A model generated the notes under the pieces. That model saw only the letters and a list, made by a program, of their open reading frames with translations. It ran no database searches and had not been told where the DNA came from. The position numbers and the translations under genes are program-made. Below, one piece after another: positions 1 through 8,174 of a stretch of DNA of 23,297 nt. Numbering within the stretch: the first letter of the stretch is position 1; each line of letters begins with the position of its first letter. Origin of the DNA: DASPKW01 sp038244055 (lineage in GTDB: Bacteria; Planctomycetota; Phycisphaerae; Tepidisphaerales; Tepidisphaeraceae); the NCBI GenBank assembly GCA_038244055.1, contig JBBRTW010000049.1, forward strand, positions 1-23,297, written 5' to 3'.

Positions 1-41
1 AGTACAGGAGAGGGAGAAAGAATGGCGGGCATCGTCCACCA

Positions 42-1388
42 TCACTTCCCCAGCATAACCCGCTCAACATACTGCGTATCGACATCGCCGGTTCCAAAAT
101 TCTGATCCTCCATGATCCGCAGTTGCAGCGGGATGGTGCTCTTGATCGGGGCGATGTGGAACTCGTTGAGCGCCCGCTTCATCGTCGCGATCGCCTCCGC
201 GCGGGTCGGGCGATGCACGATCAGCTTGCCGATCATCGAATCATAATTCGGGGGAATGCGGTAGCCGGCGTAAACGTGGCTGTCCCAGCGCACGCCCAGA
301 CCGCCGGGGACCCTCAGCTCTTGGATTGGCCCAGGGGAGGGGGCGAAATTACGGGCGGGGTCTTCGGCGTTGATCCGGCACTCGATGCAGTGGCCTGTCT
401 GCTTCACATCCTTCTGCTTGAATGACAGCGGCAGCCCGGCCGCGACGCGAATCTGCTCGCGGATCAAGTCGATCCCAGTGACCTGCTCGGTGACGGGATG
501 CTCCACCTGAATGCGGGCGTTTACTTCAAGAATGTAGAAGTTCTGCTTCTTATCGACGAGAAATTCAACCGTCCCCGCATTCTGATACCCGGCCGCTTTG
601 ACGAGCCGGACGGCCGCGTCGCACAATGCCTCGCGCACCGATTGCTTGAGGACCGGCGACGGCGATTCCTCAACCAGCTTTTGATGCCGCCGCTGCATTG
701 TGCAGTCGCGCTCCCACAAATGGCAGGCGTTGCCGTGGCTGTCGGCGATGATCTGCACTTCGACGTGCCGGCCGAGCTCGACGTATTTTTCGATATAGAC
801 AGTCGAGTTCTTGAAAGCGTTTTCCGCCTCCGCCTGCGCCTGCTTGATGCCGGCGCGGAGGGAGACATCATTGTGCGCCACCCGCATCCCGCGTCCGCCG
901 CCGCCCGCCGCCGCCTTGATGATGACCGGATACCCGATCTCGGCCGCCAGCTTCAGCGCCACCTTCTCATCATCCACCGCGCCATCGGAACCGGGGACAG
1001 TCGGCACCTTGGCCTTTTTCGCCAATTTTTTGCACGCGACCTTATCGCCCACCGCCGCCATGGCGCTGACCGGCGGGCCGATGAATTCGATCTTGCAGCT
1101 TCGGCAGACATCCGCGAAGTGGTCATTTTCCGCCAGGAAACCGTAGCCCGGATGGATCGCCTGCACGTCGGCGATCTCGGCCGCTGAGATGATGCGCGGA
1201 ATATTAAGATACGAATCGGCAGGGGGGCCCTGGCCGATGCAGATGGCCTGATCGGCCAGTTGGAGGTAGGCCGCATCCTTGTCGGCGGTCGAATAAACGA
1301 CGGCCGTCTGAATGCCCAGTTCTTTGCACGCGCGGATGATGCGGAGGGCGATTTCGCCGCGATTTGCGATGAGGATCTTCGAGAACAT
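42..1388 (-). CDS. accC: Acetyl-CoA carboxylase, biotin carboxylase subunit
   Basis: Cytoplasmic subunit that carboxylates biotin on AccB using ATP and bicarbonate, the first half-reaction of malonyl-CoA synthesis. The 448-aa length is normal for AccC. It opens with the N-terminal fold motif SKILIANRGEIA (residues 3-14). The ATP-grasp glycine loop KAAAGGGGRGM is at 158-168 and the family block ERDCTMQRRHQKLVEE at 226-241. EVNARIQVEHPVTEQVTG (288-305) holds the catalytic Arg and Glu region; E. coli has NT where this protein has NA. The ATG is preceded by GGAA and lies 12 nt after the DUF1569 stop, so it is the last visible gene of the pepP-accB-DUF1569-accC operon. The identification is secure; only the exact subunit partnering is inferred. 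Confidence 0.97.
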   Translation of the reverse strand: MFSKILIANRGEIALRIIRACKELGIQTAVVYSTADKDAAYLQLADQAICIGQGPPADSYLNIPRIISAAEIADVQAIHPGYGFLAENDHFADVCRSCKIEFIGPPVSAMAAVGDKVACKKLAKKAKVPTVPGSDGAVDDEKVALKLAAEIGYPVIIKAAAGGGGRGMRVAHNDVSLRAGIKQAQAEAENAFKNSTVYIEKYVELGRHVEVQIIADSHGNACHLWERDCTMQRRHQKLVEESPSPVLKQSVREALCDAAVRLVKAAGYQNAGTVEFLVDKKQNFYILEVNARIQVEHPVTEQVTGIDLIREQIRVAAGLPLSFKQKDVKQTGHCIECRINAEDPARNFAPSPGPIQELRVPGGLGVRWDSHVYAGYRIPPNYDSMIGKLIVHRPTRAEAIATMKRALNEFHIAPIKSTIPLQLRIMEDQNFGTGDVDTQYVERVMLGK

Positions 1389-1400
1389 TGATTCCGTGGG

Positions 1401-1865
1401 TTAGCGAAGGGACTCGCCGGCATCCTTGGGAACAAGATGCGACAGATGATGGGCGCAGTGAATCAGGTGCAGACGCCGCATCTCATCGTTCGACAGATTG
1501 CCGAACAGCGGGTGCGGGGCGTATGGACCCCCGAAACTCTTCCAGCGCTGGGTCGTCTCGATGAACTGGTCGATGGCCTCGCGCCCGCAGTCGCCCGGGG
1601 GGACGGCCTTTTCCGGAGCGGGCATGCCCGCCTTGATCGATTCGGAGGCGAGGATGATCTCCAGGCGCGCCCCGGCGGCGTTCTGCTGGGGCGTGTTGGC
1701 CGGGTGCGGGCCGGGGCGCATCAGGTTCGTTATTACCGTATTGAGATGCCAGCAGGTCTGCTCCAGCGACCAGCGGCCGACCTTGGAGCAGCCGGCGCGG
1801 AGCAGCTTGACGTCATCGATGACATCATCGGGTGAACTGAAACGGAGTATTCGGCGGGTCGACAT
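1401..1865 (-). CDS. DUF1569 family protein (DinB-like fold)
   Basis: A 154-aa protein of unknown function resembling the DUF1569 family, which is related to DinB/YfiT-like four-helix proteins. Visible signatures are WSLEQTCWHL (residues 32-41) and the histidine-rich HLIHCAHHLSHL (133-144). These positions could bind metal as in DinB-like proteins, but that is inference. The frame is open further upstream, but I chose the ATG at 1865: a GAGGA ribosome site overlaps the accB stop (TGAGGA), leaving a 10-nt gap. Longer starts would run into accB. It sits between accB and accC in the same orientation, so it should be co-transcribed with them. No role in fatty-acid synthesis is established. Confidence 0.85.
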   Translation of the reverse strand: MSTRRILRFSSPDDVIDDVKLLRAGCSKVGRWSLEQTCWHLNTVITNLMRPGPHPANTPQQNAAGARLEIILASESIKAGMPAPEKAVPPGDCGREAIDQFIETTQRWKSFGGPYAPHPLFGNLSNDEMRRLHLIHCAHHLSHLVPKDAGESLR

Positions 1866-1875
1866 GGATTGTTCC

Positions 1876-2445
1876 TCAGTTCGGTTTGACCAGGAACAGG
1901 GGGGTATCGAATTCCACGGTCTGGCCATTGGTGACCAGGATGCGGGCGATGGTGCCCGTGACTTCGGCTTTGATGTTGTTGAAGACCTTCATCGCTTCGA
2001 TGATGCAGACGTCGGTTTCATCCTTGACGATGCGCGATCCGACGCTGACGAAGGGATTGGCCTCGGGGCTGGCGGCGGTGTAGAAGGTCCCGACCATGGG
2101 GGACTTGACGGGTATCAGTCCGGAATCTTCATTGGCGGGTTTGGCGGCAGGCGCGGTGGCGGACGGCGACGATGCGGATTGCGGAGCCGCCGCGTGCTGC
2201 GGAGCCGAGTGATACATCGGCCCGCCCGACATCATGACCGGCTGCACCGCGCCGCGCTTAAGGATGATCCGCTGGCCGCTGTCGCGCAGATCGACGGTGT
2301 TCAGATCGTTGGAGGTCATCAGGTCGACGATCTTCTGAAGAAAATCGACATTCATCGGCCCGGCCGGGCCGGTGCGTAATGCCGGCTTGGCGGGTGTCTT
2401 CTGCTTGCGTTTTTTCTCGCTCAAAGTGTCTTCCTCGGTCTTCAA
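1876..2445 (-). CDS. accB: Acetyl-CoA carboxylase biotin carboxyl carrier protein
   Basis: Carries the biotin that AccC carboxylates and the carboxyltransferase then uses. The C-terminal biotinyl domain (about 110-189) contains SPMVGTFY (115-122) and the biotinylation site EAMKVFN (150-156), so Lys153 is the predicted modified residue. The N-terminal helical part (about 31-65) is followed by an Ala/Pro-rich flexible linker (about 75-105), the usual AccB architecture. The start is uncertain. TTG at 2445 has AGGA upstream. TTG at 2424 has a better-placed GAGGAAG. ATG at 2355 (MNVDFLQKI) matches where many AccB proteins begin. The gene starts 12 nt after the peptidase stop and is co-directional with accC, separated from it only by the DUF1569 gene. 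Confidence 0.95.
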   Translation of the reverse strand: MKTEEDTLSEKKRKQKTPAKPALRTGPAGPMNVDFLQKIVDLMTSNDLNTVDLRDSGQRIILKRGAVQPVMMSGGPMYHSAPQHAAAPQSASSPSATAPAAKPANEDSGLIPVKSPMVGTFYTAASPEANPFVSVGSRIVKDETDVCIIEAMKVFNNIKAEVTGTIARILVTNGQTVEFDTPLFLVKPN

Positions 2446-2457
2446 TGTGTTCCTGGG

Positions 2458-3597
2458 TTATTCGATGTGATTCGCTTCGAGCGAACGGTCCAGCGTGGAA
2501 AGCACCTCGCACCCCGAATGGGTGATCAGCACATCATCCTCGATGCGGACGCCGCCGACGCCGGGAATATAAATACCCGGTTCGACGGTGATAATCATGC
2601 CCGGACGCAACTCTTCCTCACCACCCGTCTTGCGAAGCGAGGGGAGCTCGTGGATTTCCCGGCCGAGGCCGTGGCCCAGCCCGTGCCCAAATTCTTTTCC
2701 ATATCCTGCCTTTTCAATGATGTCGCGGGCAACGCGATCGGCCTGCATGGTGGTCACGCCCGGGCGGAGAAACTTGATCGCGGCCGCCTGCGAATCGTGG
2801 ACGACTTTGTAAATCTCGCGAACCGCGTGCGGCACCTGCCCGAGCAGAAAAGTCCGCGTCAGGTCGGAGCAGTAGCCGTTGTGAATCGCCCCCCAGTCGA
2901 AAAGGCAGGGCTGGTCGGACTTGAGCTCGGTTTTTTCGTTGGAAGGACGGTAGTGGGGCAGTGCGGAATTCGCGGCCGTGGCGACGATGGGCGGGAACGA
3001 TGTATTGGATGCCCCGCGCGAGCGCATCTCGAAGATGAGCAGGCCGGCGAGGTAGCTTTCCGTCTGCCCCGGCTTGATCTCGGCGCGAATGGCGTCGAAT
3101 GCTTCCTCGGCAATGGCGACGGCCTTGCGGACCAGGCCTATCTCGTGATCGTCCTTGACCTTACGGATGTTCAGCATCACGTTTTCCAGGGCCACCAGTT
3201 CCGGCATCGCCAGATGCTCCGTATCCTTGATCGCCTTGCCCAATGCATCGAGTTGGCCGACGGTGGTGAAATTGGCTTCGAAGCCAATACGCTTGAGGGG
3301 ATTGGCCTTGAGCACCAGGGCAATCGCATCCGACATCTTGGCATCGCGCAGGGAGATCGTGAGCCAGGCCGCTTCAAGCTGGGCCTGCTCGCGATAGCGG
3401 AAATCGGTGATGAGGAAGAACTCCTTTTGCGTGATCAACCCCACCGAGTCATCGCCCGTGAAATTGCTCAGGTAATGCAGATCCGGGGGATGGGTCAGAA
3501 GCAGGCCGTCAATGCCGAGTTCCTTCATGGCCGTGCGAACGGCCTTGTGGCGAACTTTGAGGTACGCTTTGGGTTTTTCGGCGACAATAGTAGGCAT
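2458..3597 (-). CDS. M24 family metallopeptidase, Xaa-Pro aminopeptidase/dipeptidase type
   Basis: Predicted cytoplasmic peptidase that cleaves next to proline. It has a creatinase-like N-terminal domain (about 1-145) followed by the pita-bread catalytic domain. The five M24 metal ligands are visible: Asp234 (FDWG), Asp245 (SDLTRT), His309 in GHGLGHGLG, Glu339 (TVEPGIY) and Glu353 (RIEDD). The 379-aa length fits the short Xaa-Pro peptidases such as B. subtilis YqhT. The start at ATG 3597 has only a weak ribosome site, but a good promoter lies about 50-75 nt upstream. It is first in the accB-DUF1569-accC operon. A peptidase-efp-accB-accC order is known from Bacillus; the EF-P gene is not here. 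PepP versus PepQ type cannot be settled from sequence alone. Confidence 0.93.
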   Translation of the reverse strand: MPTIVAEKPKAYLKVRHKAVRTAMKELGIDGLLLTHPPDLHYLSNFTGDDSVGLITQKEFFLITDFRYREQAQLEAAWLTISLRDAKMSDAIALVLKANPLKRIGFEANFTTVGQLDALGKAIKDTEHLAMPELVALENVMLNIRKVKDDHEIGLVRKAVAIAEEAFDAIRAEIKPGQTESYLAGLLIFEMRSRGASNTSFPPIVATAANSALPHYRPSNEKTELKSDQPCLFDWGAIHNGYCSDLTRTFLLGQVPHAVREIYKVVHDSQAAAIKFLRPGVTTMQADRVARDIIEKAGYGKEFGHGLGHGLGREIHELPSLRKTGGEEELRPGMIITVEPGIYIPGVGGVRIEDDVLITHSGCEVLSTLDRSLEANHIE

Positions 3598-3645
3598 GTT
3601 TTTAATGAGCCCGGTGAAAACAATTGACTTATGAAAAGCGGTGGA

Positions 3646-3674
3646 AGAGTATAGGGGCGGCGCAGGCCTGTCAA
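3646..3674 (-). promoter_or_regulatory. Sigma70-type promoter of the pepP-like/acc operon
   Basis: On the minus strand a perfect TTGACA -35 box (3669-3674) is followed by TATACT (3648-3653, 15-nt spacer) or TACTCT (3646-3651, 17-nt spacer). Transcription would start about 40 nt before the peptidase ATG at 3597. This is a pattern match only. Confidence 0.6.
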
Positions 3675-3817
3675 CGGATGGCGCGGAACAGAGGTGTTGC
3701 GTTGTTCAGATATATTCCCATGCCAGTAAATGACTTATGTTGATTCGCCCCATCCCCGGTCGCGGGCCGGGCTCATTGGGAAACGCGATCTTTCTCGAAT
3801 GGTTGTTGGAGCGAAAG

Positions 3818-3823
3818 TATAAT
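3818..3823 (+). promoter_or_regulatory. Candidate -10 box for the gene at 3846
   Basis: A perfect TATAAT hexamer lies 22 nt before the GTG start, leaving room for a short leader that still holds the AAGGAG ribosome site. No convincing -35 box is present at the right distance (only TTTCTC-like sequence), so the site may be weak, activator-dependent or chance. Confidence 0.35.
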
Positions 3824-3845
3824 GGGGTGCTGACAAGGAGCGAGC

Positions 3846-4811
3846 GTGGCCAGAGGCTGGGTCAAAGTGTTGCGCGGGACCGCGATCTGGACGGGTCGCG
3901 TTCTTCTTGGTTTTGTGGCGATGCTCACCTTGGCGGTGGGATTTGGAACGCCGGCGGAGGACGCCCAGAAGTTGCGCGTGTTCAATGAATCGGTGGGGAA
4001 GTGGCAGAAGAATCCCGATTTCCGCAAGGTGCAGGTCGAGTACGTCGATCAGGGCAGCGACAGCATGCGCACCCACTTCGCCTTCTGCGAAACGACCAAG
4101 GGGATCATGTTTCTGCGTTCGCTTCCGGGCCTGCCCGATCATCTCAAGGTCAATGACACCTCCCTGAACCACTACATCAATTTCACGCGCGGGCCGCTCT
4201 CCGCCTACATGCACCTGACCACCGAACAGGGGATGGATGATACGCTCAAGATGCTCAAGGACCTCGGTGCCAAGACCGACCCGACCGATGCGGACATTCG
4301 CGAGTTTCTGCATCAATATAAGATGCACAATCCGGTGGTGGATGATGCCGGTGCCTGCGCGAGCGTTCGCAGTCTGCTGCGCGATGTCGACCCGGGACGT
4401 GGGTTTGTGGTCAAGGATAACGTGGCCGCCAAGCTGCGGCCGCACATCGTGGCTGTGGCGACGAGCCTGGGGTATCCGACCAATCCGGCCGATATGACCC
4501 CGGCCCAGCAGATGAGGGTGTGGACCCTCCTCGATGCCGAGGTCAAGGAAACGGATTATGAACTTTGGCGCACCAAGCAGGTGAATGACTGGCTCAATGG
4601 GGTCTGGGCCCAGGTCTACGGGACCATGTACGCAAGCGTGATCGGGCCATCGTTGACTGTGCGCGAAGTGAGTCGGATCGCCGGCCCGTTGATGGTCATC
4701 GCGTTGGCGGGGCTGATGGTACACCGCAAGCGGAGGAAGCTGGGTGTCGAAGAGACTGGATTGCCGGGACAACTGGCCATGGAGGGTGGGAAGCCGGATG
4801 GGGAGGCGTAG
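3846..4811 (+). CDS. Hypothetical protein with N- and C-terminal membrane segments
   Basis: A 321-aa protein I do not recognise. A hydrophobic segment at about 14-34 (signal anchor) and another near 275-291, followed by the basic MVHRKRRKLG, suggest both ends sit in the membrane. The roughly 235-residue region between would then be outside the cytoplasm. That middle part is hydrophilic and mixed-charge, with four cysteines or fewer and no recognised catalytic motif. The GTG start is chosen because a clear AAGGAG ribosome site lies 5 nt before it; a TATAAT hexamer is just upstream. It is a single-gene unit between the divergent peptidase operon and a convergent pseudopilin gene. The C-terminal tail is acidic and glycine-rich. 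Confidence 0.8.
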   Translation: MARGWVKVLRGTAIWTGRVLLGFVAMLTLAVGFGTPAEDAQKLRVFNESVGKWQKNPDFRKVQVEYVDQGSDSMRTHFAFCETTKGIMFLRSLPGLPDHLKVNDTSLNHYINFTRGPLSAYMHLTTEQGMDDTLKMLKDLGAKTDPTDADIREFLHQYKMHNPVVDDAGACASVRSLLRDVDPGRGFVVKDNVAAKLRPHIVAVATSLGYPTNPADMTPAQQMRVWTLLDAEVKETDYELWRTKQVNDWLNGVWAQVYGTMYASVIGPSLTVREVSRIAGPLMVIALAGLMVHRKRRKLGVEETGLPGQLAMEGGKPDGEA

Positions 4812-4845
4812 ACCTCGCCCGCTTTAGCCCGAATAATTCAGATGA

Positions 4846-4986
4846 ACCACGAAAAACACGAAGGGCACGAAGAAGACCGGAGAAGAGTAGAAATTTAATT
4901 TGCGCAGCGTGCAATTCACCGTTTACCGACTTTTTGAGTAAGTCCTTTGGTTCATTCCTCTTCGTGCATTTCGTGTTTTTCGTGGT
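4846..4986. repeat. Imperfect long inverted repeat (ACCACGAAAAACACGAA type)
   Basis: The left arm 4846-4873 starts ACCACGAAAAACACGAA. The right arm 4959-4986 is its reverse complement at 26 of 28 positions. An 85-nt centre separates them. The element fills the spacer between two convergent genes (stops at 4811 and 4998) and could act as a bidirectional terminator or an RNA hairpin. Similar ACCACGAA-nACACGAA sequences are, to my recollection, scattered between genes in Planctomycetes and Verrucomicrobia. Translating it gives spurious TKNTK-type peptides that should not be annotated. Confidence 0.8.
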
Positions 4987-4997
4987 AATAATCTGGG

Positions 4998-5945
4998 CTA
5001 GTTCGGTTCCCAATAGACCTTACGATTTGAAATCCCGCCGGGGCCGATGGCGGGGGGATTCAGTTCTGTTCCGGAGATCCGATTCAATCGAACGGAACCG
5101 TCGCCGAACAGCACATTGACCATTCCGCGATGCCTGGCGAACACGAGGGTGCCGTCCACGCTGCGGGGGAACATGGAGGAGTTCCAATCATCTGAAAGAT
5201 CAATCGTGGCCGATGCGTAGTAGTCCATCGCGTAAATCTTGTCGCTATTGCCGAAGACAAGGTGCGCCTGGGTGCTCATTCCGTAGTTGGTCGTTCCGCC
5301 TGCGGCTGGGACAACCTTGGCCTTCCCGACATTTACGGCTCCAGCGCTCTGGCCGACATTGGTCATGATCGTCTTGCCGGTGGTATCGCGAAGATCACTG
5401 GTGTAGCCGCCACCGCTCGGGAGGATCGTTACCGTGATGGTGCCATCGCCATTGTCGGTGAACTGGAGCTTGACGTTATTGTAACTAAAGTCACCGCCAC
5501 CGGTGGAGCCTTGATCTTCAAAACTGAGAACGAATGAACTGGCGGTGGGATTCTCAAGGCGAGCCCAAGGTCCTGGTACGCAGGGAATATCCCAGTTGGT
5601 GTTATTGATATGGACGACCAGATTCGCAGCGAACTGATAAAGATCAGCAATGACCGGAGCTTCCGCGTTGAGGTCGCTCTCGGGGCACACCAGCACTCCC
5701 TTGCCGCCCGCCTGCGTGATCGTGGCGCTCCAGCCGGCGTAGGTGAAGTCTTGGCTGTTCGTCAATGACCACGCTTGGCCAAGGCCATGGATCTGATGGA
5801 GGTTCGAAGCACAGACGGCGATTCGGGCTTGAGCTCGCGCCCGGTTGACCGCCGGCATCAGCATCGCCACCAGGAGTGCGATAATTCCCACGACAATCAG
5901 CACTTCCATCAATGTAAATCCGCGGCGGAGACGATACGTGTTCAT
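4998..5945 (-). CDS. Type II secretion-like pseudopilin with H-X9-DG motif
   Basis: A 315-aa exported pilin-like protein. The N-terminus is a class III prepilin signal: basic MNTYRLRR, cleavage expected between Gly9 and Phe10, then FTLMEV with Glu at mature position 5, and a hydrophobic helix to about residue 31. The C-terminus has the H-X9-DG motif (His272 to Asp282-Gly283, in ARHRGMVNVLFGDGSV), typical of the very large planctomycete pseudopilin family. The middle is Gly/Thr-rich and probably beta-structured. The ATG has AAGGAG 5 nt upstream and overlaps the stop of the preceding HEAT gene as ATGA, so the two are probably translationally coupled. No secretion ATPase, secretin or prepilin peptidase gene is nearby. 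Its function is unknown. Confidence 0.92.
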   Translation of the reverse strand: MNTYRLRRGFTLMEVLIVVGIIALLVAMLMPAVNRARAQARIAVCASNLHQIHGLGQAWSLTNSQDFTYAGWSATITQAGGKGVLVCPESDLNAEAPVIADLYQFAANLVVHINNTNWDIPCVPGPWARLENPTASSFVLSFEDQGSTGGGDFSYNNVKLQFTDNGDGTITVTILPSGGGYTSDLRDTTGKTIMTNVGQSAGAVNVGKAKVVPAAGGTTNYGMSTQAHLVFGNSDKIYAMDYYASATIDLSDDWNSSMFPRSVDGTLVFARHRGMVNVLFGDGSVRLNRISGTELNPPAIGPGGISNRKVYWEPN

Positions 5946-6592
5946 GGATGCTCCTTGGAGTCTTTGTTCTTCCAGTAATTGTCGTATGCCATCTTAAATC
6001 GCGGCGTTTCCTGGCGAAGGCGAGCGATGATGTTCCGGCGATCGGCGACGCTTGAAGATTCTTTGTAACCGCAAGACAAGCCGGAGATTTTCAAAATAGC
6101 CGCCGCGGCGGCACTGCGAACTTCAGCATTCGCATTGTCCAGTTCCGGAACCACCACCGCAAAAGCCTCCCATGCCTGGGATCTTCCCAATGCCGCCACA
6201 ACGGCGGCCCGGACGTGAAGGTCCTTCTCGATCTTGAGCATGTCGATCAACGGCTGAACATTATCACGCTTGACGAGCAGGGCATATTGCGATGCGGCAT
6301 TGCCCCGAACAATAGGCCTGGGGTCGGTCAGTAACTTTTCAATCTCCGGGCGGGCACTTGCGCCTTTCACCCTTCCCAGCGCCGAAATCGCACGACTTAC
6401 GATGATTTCTCTGGGACTGTTGAGGCTTTCCGCGATCCCCGCAGCGTCTTTCTTGCGCTCGAGGCGATCGATCTTCGCCACATCCGGGTCAGGGTCTTCG
6501 TTTTCCGGCGCTCGGGTGAAAAAAAATACGATTCCCAAAAGAAGCAATCCACCGCCGATTAAGCCATATGTACGCGTCGACCCAGAAAACAT
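5942..6592 (-). CDS. Membrane-anchored HEAT-repeat protein
   Basis: A 216-aa protein when started at ATG 6592, where the N-terminal helix (YGLIGGGLLLLGIVFFF) sits right after a short polar stretch. The frame is open to an ATG at 6658, but that would add 22 residues with no ribosome site, and neither start has a strong one. After an acidic linker (PENEDPDPD) come about four HEAT-type helical repeats. Examples of their alanine-rich helices are VSRAISALGRV, VRGNAASQYALL, VRAAVVAALGR and VRSAAAAAILKI. Such repeats make protein-binding surfaces. The gene overlaps the pseudopilin start by 4 nt, which suggests the two products are made in step and may interact. The exact role is unknown. Confidence 0.85.
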   Translation of the reverse strand: MFSGSTRTYGLIGGGLLLLGIVFFFTRAPENEDPDPDVAKIDRLERKKDAAGIAESLNSPREIIVSRAISALGRVKGASARPEIEKLLTDPRPIVRGNAASQYALLVKRDNVQPLIDMLKIEKDLHVRAAVVAALGRSQAWEAFAVVVPELDNANAEVRSAAAAAILKISGLSCGYKESSSVADRRNIIARLRQETPRFKMAYDNYWKNKDSKEHP

Positions 6593-6807
6593 ATTGATTT
6601 CCCAGAGCCAGCAGCGGGGCTCTAACCATGAAAATGTGTGAAATGACCCGCCATTCAAGGCCAGCGGTGCGTTCAGTATACCTCCCGCAAAGTTTAACAG
6701 CCACGGGTCGCGCCGTAAACGTAATTATAACGAATCCTTATGAGACGCCGATGAGGCGAACTGCATGAATCCACTCCTGCAATGAATGCTCCCGCCGCCA
6801 GTTACGA

Positions 6808-7956
6808 TCAGGAGACCCTGATCGCCGCCCCACCCTGCCGGGCCGATTCATACATCGCCAGGATGATCGCCACCGCCTTGCGCGCCTCGGGGCCGGAGGT
6901 TTCGGCATCCCGGCCTTCCTCCCAGGAGTGGAGAATATGAAGAATATTGCGGGCGTGGAAATCGGTGCCGACGTCGCGATTGGATGACCCGCCGGCGGTC
7001 GCGCCGGGCTTTTTGAAGCCGAGCTTGGTGAGAAATTCCTCACCCGCTTCGGCCTGTAGCTTGCGCTGAATGGCTTGCGTCGGTGGGGGAGTGAGTTTGT
7101 CGAGCAGTTCGGCATCGGATGGCCGGGCCTCGGCGAAGGAGAACATCTTGAGGCCGGCCTCGGAGACGGCCGTGCCCTTGTCGCCGCCGACTTCGAGGCG
7201 CGGGGGCATGCCCGGGAACATGCCGGTGGTGCCCATGATCGTGCCGAACGCGCCGTTCTCGAATTGCAGGGCGCAGGTGCAGATGTCTTCCACTTCAATC
7301 TTCTGATGAATCCGCTCTTCAGGCCGAAACGCGGCGTACGCCGAGACGGAGCGAACAGGTCCGACGATCCATTGCAGGAGATCGATCGCATGCACGGATT
7401 GGTTCATGATGGCCCCGCCGCCATCGAGCTTCCAGGTGCCGCGCCAGCCTCCCTCCTCGTAATATTTGTCGGGGCGATACCAGGGGGTAAAGCACCCGGC
7501 CCAGGCGAGTTTGCCGAATCGCCCCTCATCGGCCGCCGCCTTGATCGCGCGATTGGCATCGTTCCAGCGGTTCTGGAAAATCGCCCCGACGCGGACATTG
7601 GCGGCCTTGGAGGCGGCGACGATGGCATCGATCCGCCCGAGTTCGATCTCCAGCGGCTTTTCGCAAATCACGCTTTTGCCGGCTTCGAAGGATGCGAGAA
7701 TCGGCCCCATGTGATCGCCCGAGGGCGTGCAGACGTGGACGACATCGATATCCTTCTGCTGGCGGAGCATCTCCCTGATGTCGGAAAAGATCGGAACGCC
7801 CGCGACGTTATTGCGATCGAGAACGGCCTTGGCCCTTTCAGGCGCAACGTCGCAGACGGCGACCAAAGAACAATTGGGCAACTTGGGAATGAGCCGAACA
7901 TGCCATTCGCCCACGACGCCGGTGCCGACAACCGCTGATTTCCACTGCCTGGCCAT
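6808..7956 (-). CDS. Gfo/Idh/MocA family NAD(P)-dependent oxidoreductase
   Basis: A 382-aa soluble dehydrogenase of the glucose-fructose oxidoreductase/inositol dehydrogenase superfamily. The N-terminal Rossmann fold has GTGVVGEWH (11-19). The family signature EKPLE (99-103) carries the conserved Lys100. The C-terminal alpha/beta domain has WKLDGGGAIMNQSVHAIDLL (175-194), in which His189 and Asp192 are candidate catalytic positions. These enzymes oxidise or reduce sugars and cyclitols; the substrate cannot be told from sequence. No signal peptide is visible, although many planctomycete members have a Tat signal. GGAG lies 11 nt before the ATG. It stands alone, divergent from lnt and in the same direction as the HEAT-pseudopilin pair. 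Confidence 0.95.
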   Translation of the reverse strand: MARQWKSAVVGTGVVGEWHVRLIPKLPNCSLVAVCDVAPERAKAVLDRNNVAGVPIFSDIREMLRQQKDIDVVHVCTPSGDHMGPILASFEAGKSVICEKPLEIELGRIDAIVAASKAANVRVGAIFQNRWNDANRAIKAAADEGRFGKLAWAGCFTPWYRPDKYYEEGGWRGTWKLDGGGAIMNQSVHAIDLLQWIVGPVRSVSAYAAFRPEERIHQKIEVEDICTCALQFENGAFGTIMGTTGMFPGMPPRLEVGGDKGTAVSEAGLKMFSFAEARPSDAELLDKLTPPPTQAIQRKLQAEAGEEFLTKLGFKKPGATAGGSSNRDVGTDFHARNILHILHSWEEGRDAETSGPEARKAVAIILAMYESARQGGAAIRVS

Positions 7957-8174
7957 GCGAATCGATGCTCCAATTCATGCGAGTGCCCCACTGCTGATCG
8001 AACCGGTTTGAATACCGCTCGCGCGAGGGGGCGTTGGGAAGACGAAATGTAAGGCAGCGGGAATAAGGGTCAAGCGGAGAAAACGTCTCGATCGTCGCGG
8101 CGGCAATGGATGCACTTCAGTGGTCGTAGGGAATTCACCTTTCACGCAACGGATGCCGCTGCGATGGCGGCCCC

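Noticed and set aside
1..41. Purine-rich sequence GGAGAGGGAGAAAG with an ATG at 22 on the plus strand
   Set aside because: The frame closes after a few dozen codons inside the antisense of accC; it is more likely part of a downstream spacer.
2467..3627. Plus-strand open frame opposite the M24 peptidase (386 codons)
   Set aside because: Antisense shadow; the peptidase has all its metal ligands on the other strand.
3735..4772. Minus-strand open frame opposite the gene at 3846
   Set aside because: The plus-strand frame has a ribosome site and membrane helices; the antisense frame is His/Arg-rich with no start signal.
4696..5013. Small minus-strand ORF containing TTKNTKCTKRNE
   Set aside because: It is a translation of the ACCACGAA inverted repeat, a well-known kind of spurious protein.
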